Below are positions 63,261 to 64,000 of a stretch of 64,000 nucleotides of DNA, one piece after another. The translations under genes and the position numbers were made by a program. The DNA lies in the NCBI RefSeq assembly GCF_000787575.1, contig NW_012236512.1:508511-572510 (forward strand). Direction: 5' to 3'. Positions within the stretch are counted from its first letter, which is position 1. Each line of letters starts with the position of its first letter. The stretch comes from Acytostelium subglobosum LB1. Taxonomy: Eukaryota > Evosea > Eumycetozoa > Acytosteliales > Acytosteliaceae. Under the pieces are notes generated by a model. The model was given only the letters and a program-made list of their open reading frames with translations, searched no databases and was not told the DNA's origin.

Positions 63261-64000
63261 ACCATTCTCTCACTCCTCCTTTATTTCTTTCCTCTCTTGC
63301 TCCTGGTTGACCTTGCTGGCAACTTGTTACTTGTTCTTTTCTTGTTGTCGTTTCATTGGTGTTGCCGTCAGCCTCGGTCTCATCTGCGACCTCTATCTTC
63401 ATTGTGGGAATGGTACCCATCTCTTGGATGACAGACTTTGCCTCGGCCAGTTGTTTGAGTGACCCAATCTCTTCTTTGAGCATGCTGTTCTCGTTCTCAA
63501 GTTGTCCCGCCCTATCCATGGCAAAGAAATGAATGGACATAGTTGAGGTTGGAGGTGTCCTGTACTTCCTCTCAGACACTTTGTAGATGATGACTGATTT
63601 CCAAGGATCCAGTTTGCGGAGCTCCACATTGTAGTCTGTTTTGTTGGAACCATAGCCCTCACCCTTGGTATAGGTGACATTGTACCTGTCCACACTTGGC
63701 ATGGATGATAATAGATTTTTGAGGTACTCGACAAGTCTTGACTTCAAACGAACCATGTGCTTTGGAGTGGAGGACTTGATGGTCAAAGACTTGAGGTGAC
63801 GGAAGTATCTTGGAGGTGCTTGGTTGAAGTTGACTTCGGTAACTCGAAGAGTCTCGACATTGCACTTCAGCCTCTCGAACTGCCTGAGTAACTCCACTGT
63901 AAGATGCGACAGTGACAGCTGACTCAGATTGTATGAGCCCATGTACTGGAGTGATGTCACCGAAGAAGGCAGCAAAGCTCCAATATCGTGGCGATAAGAA
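63229..64000 (-). CDS. FNIP-repeat-like protein with C-terminal coiled coil, 3' part
   Basis: The minus-strand frame is open to the window edge, so the gene starts outside; there is no ATG before the first visible residues. The edge reads IGALLPSSVTSLQYMGSYN, like the end of an FNIP repeat (G-x-LP-x-S-V-x-x-L). A non-repetitive domain follows (HLTVELLRQFERLKCNVETL; FRHLKSLTIKSS), then a short coiled coil (AGQLENENSMLKEEIGSLKQL) and a polar tail. The stop at 63229 lies inside the last codons of the convergent G8 gene, an overlap of 32 bases; an unrecognised intron near the end could remove that overlap. F-box/FNIP adaptor membership is likely but unproven. Confidence 0.6.
   Translation of the reverse strand, partial: SYRHDIGALLPSSVTSLQYMGSYNLSQLSLSHLTVELLRQFERLKCNVETLRVTEVNFNQAPPRYFRHLKSLTIKSSTPKHMVRLKSRLVEYLKNLLSSMPSVDRYNVTYTKGEGYGSNKTDYNVELRKLDPWKSVIIYKVSERKYRTPPTSTMSIHFFAMDRAGQLENENSMLKEEIGSLKQLAEAKSVIQEMGTIPTMKIEVADETEADGNTNETTTRKEQVTSCQQGQPGAREERNKGGVREWFIAKMGLLVQ

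Noticed and set aside
1-64000. tRNA genes, rRNA, CRISPR arrays and bacterial-type operators
   Set aside because: No A-box/B-box pair with cloverleaf, no rRNA segments and no spaced direct repeats were recognised by eye; a tRNAscan or Infernal run would be needed to exclude small RNAs.

Overview
The window is a gene-dense stretch of nuclear DNA from a dictyostelid social amoeba. Evidence: FNIP repeats (a repeat family typical of dictyostelids), homopolymer runs of Asn, Gln, Ser and Thr inside proteins, short introns (about 60-180 bases) with GTAAGT or GTATGT donors, AT-rich intergenic DNA, and many small Ser/Thr-rich secreted proteins. Third codon positions in the large housekeeping genes are fairly rich in C and G, and introns and UTRs are full of TCAA and ATTC tetranucleotide runs, so this is probably not D. 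discoideum itself. Which species it is cannot be decided from the sequence alone. Three Ns (31066, 45793, 45860) show a draft assembly.

Layout. 1-519: end of an oxysterol-binding protein gene. 1358-6308: a large membrane protein built from about a dozen copies of one hydrophobic module, ending in a ubiquitin-interacting motif. 6374-9047: two secreted, probably GPI-anchored proteins with a foldback DNA element between them. 9649-12017: PH-domain phosphatidylinositol phosphate kinase. 12078-13577: Myb protein. 13.7-16 kb: long gene-poor stretch. 15982-19768: IQ/RhoGEF/PH protein with a Gln-rich head. 20145-25824: UBR1-type N-recognin ubiquitin ligase. 26068-28135: F-box protein. 28169-30854: tail-anchored coiled-coil protein. 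31477-32796: two tiny secreted proteins with split genes. 33842-37257: formimidoylglutamase and a Baeyer-Villiger monooxygenase. 37983-43889: tandem triplet of genes whose N-terminal domain resembles the helical pore domain of Cry delta-endotoxins, each with a shared upstream element. 44150-45448: F-box/FNIP protein. 45.8 kb: telomere-like GGGTAA repeats next to a CCHC knuckle. 46318-49233: insulin-degrading-enzyme type M16 peptidase. 49508-49996: small membrane protein with a dileucine signal. 50746-51514: a third member, by gene plan, of the small secreted family. 51860-58247: DOP1 (Dopey). 58851-63260: G8-domain secreted protein with a one-base frame break. 63229-64000: end of an FNIP-like gene.

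How they fit together. The housekeeping genes serve membrane and lipid traffic (OSBP, PIP kinase, DOP1), ubiquitin-dependent turnover (UBR1, F-box proteins, the UIM protein), actin signalling (RhoGEF) and peptide degradation (M16). There are no operons; neighbouring genes often converge with tiny gaps or overlap. The accessory parts are the Cry-like triplet, the small secreted family, the GPI-type surface proteins, and the metabolic pair HutG/BVMO. The strongest candidates for something undescribed are the small secreted family (31.5-32.8 kb and 50.7 kb), the Cry-like triplet with its conserved upstream element, and the repeated-module membrane protein.
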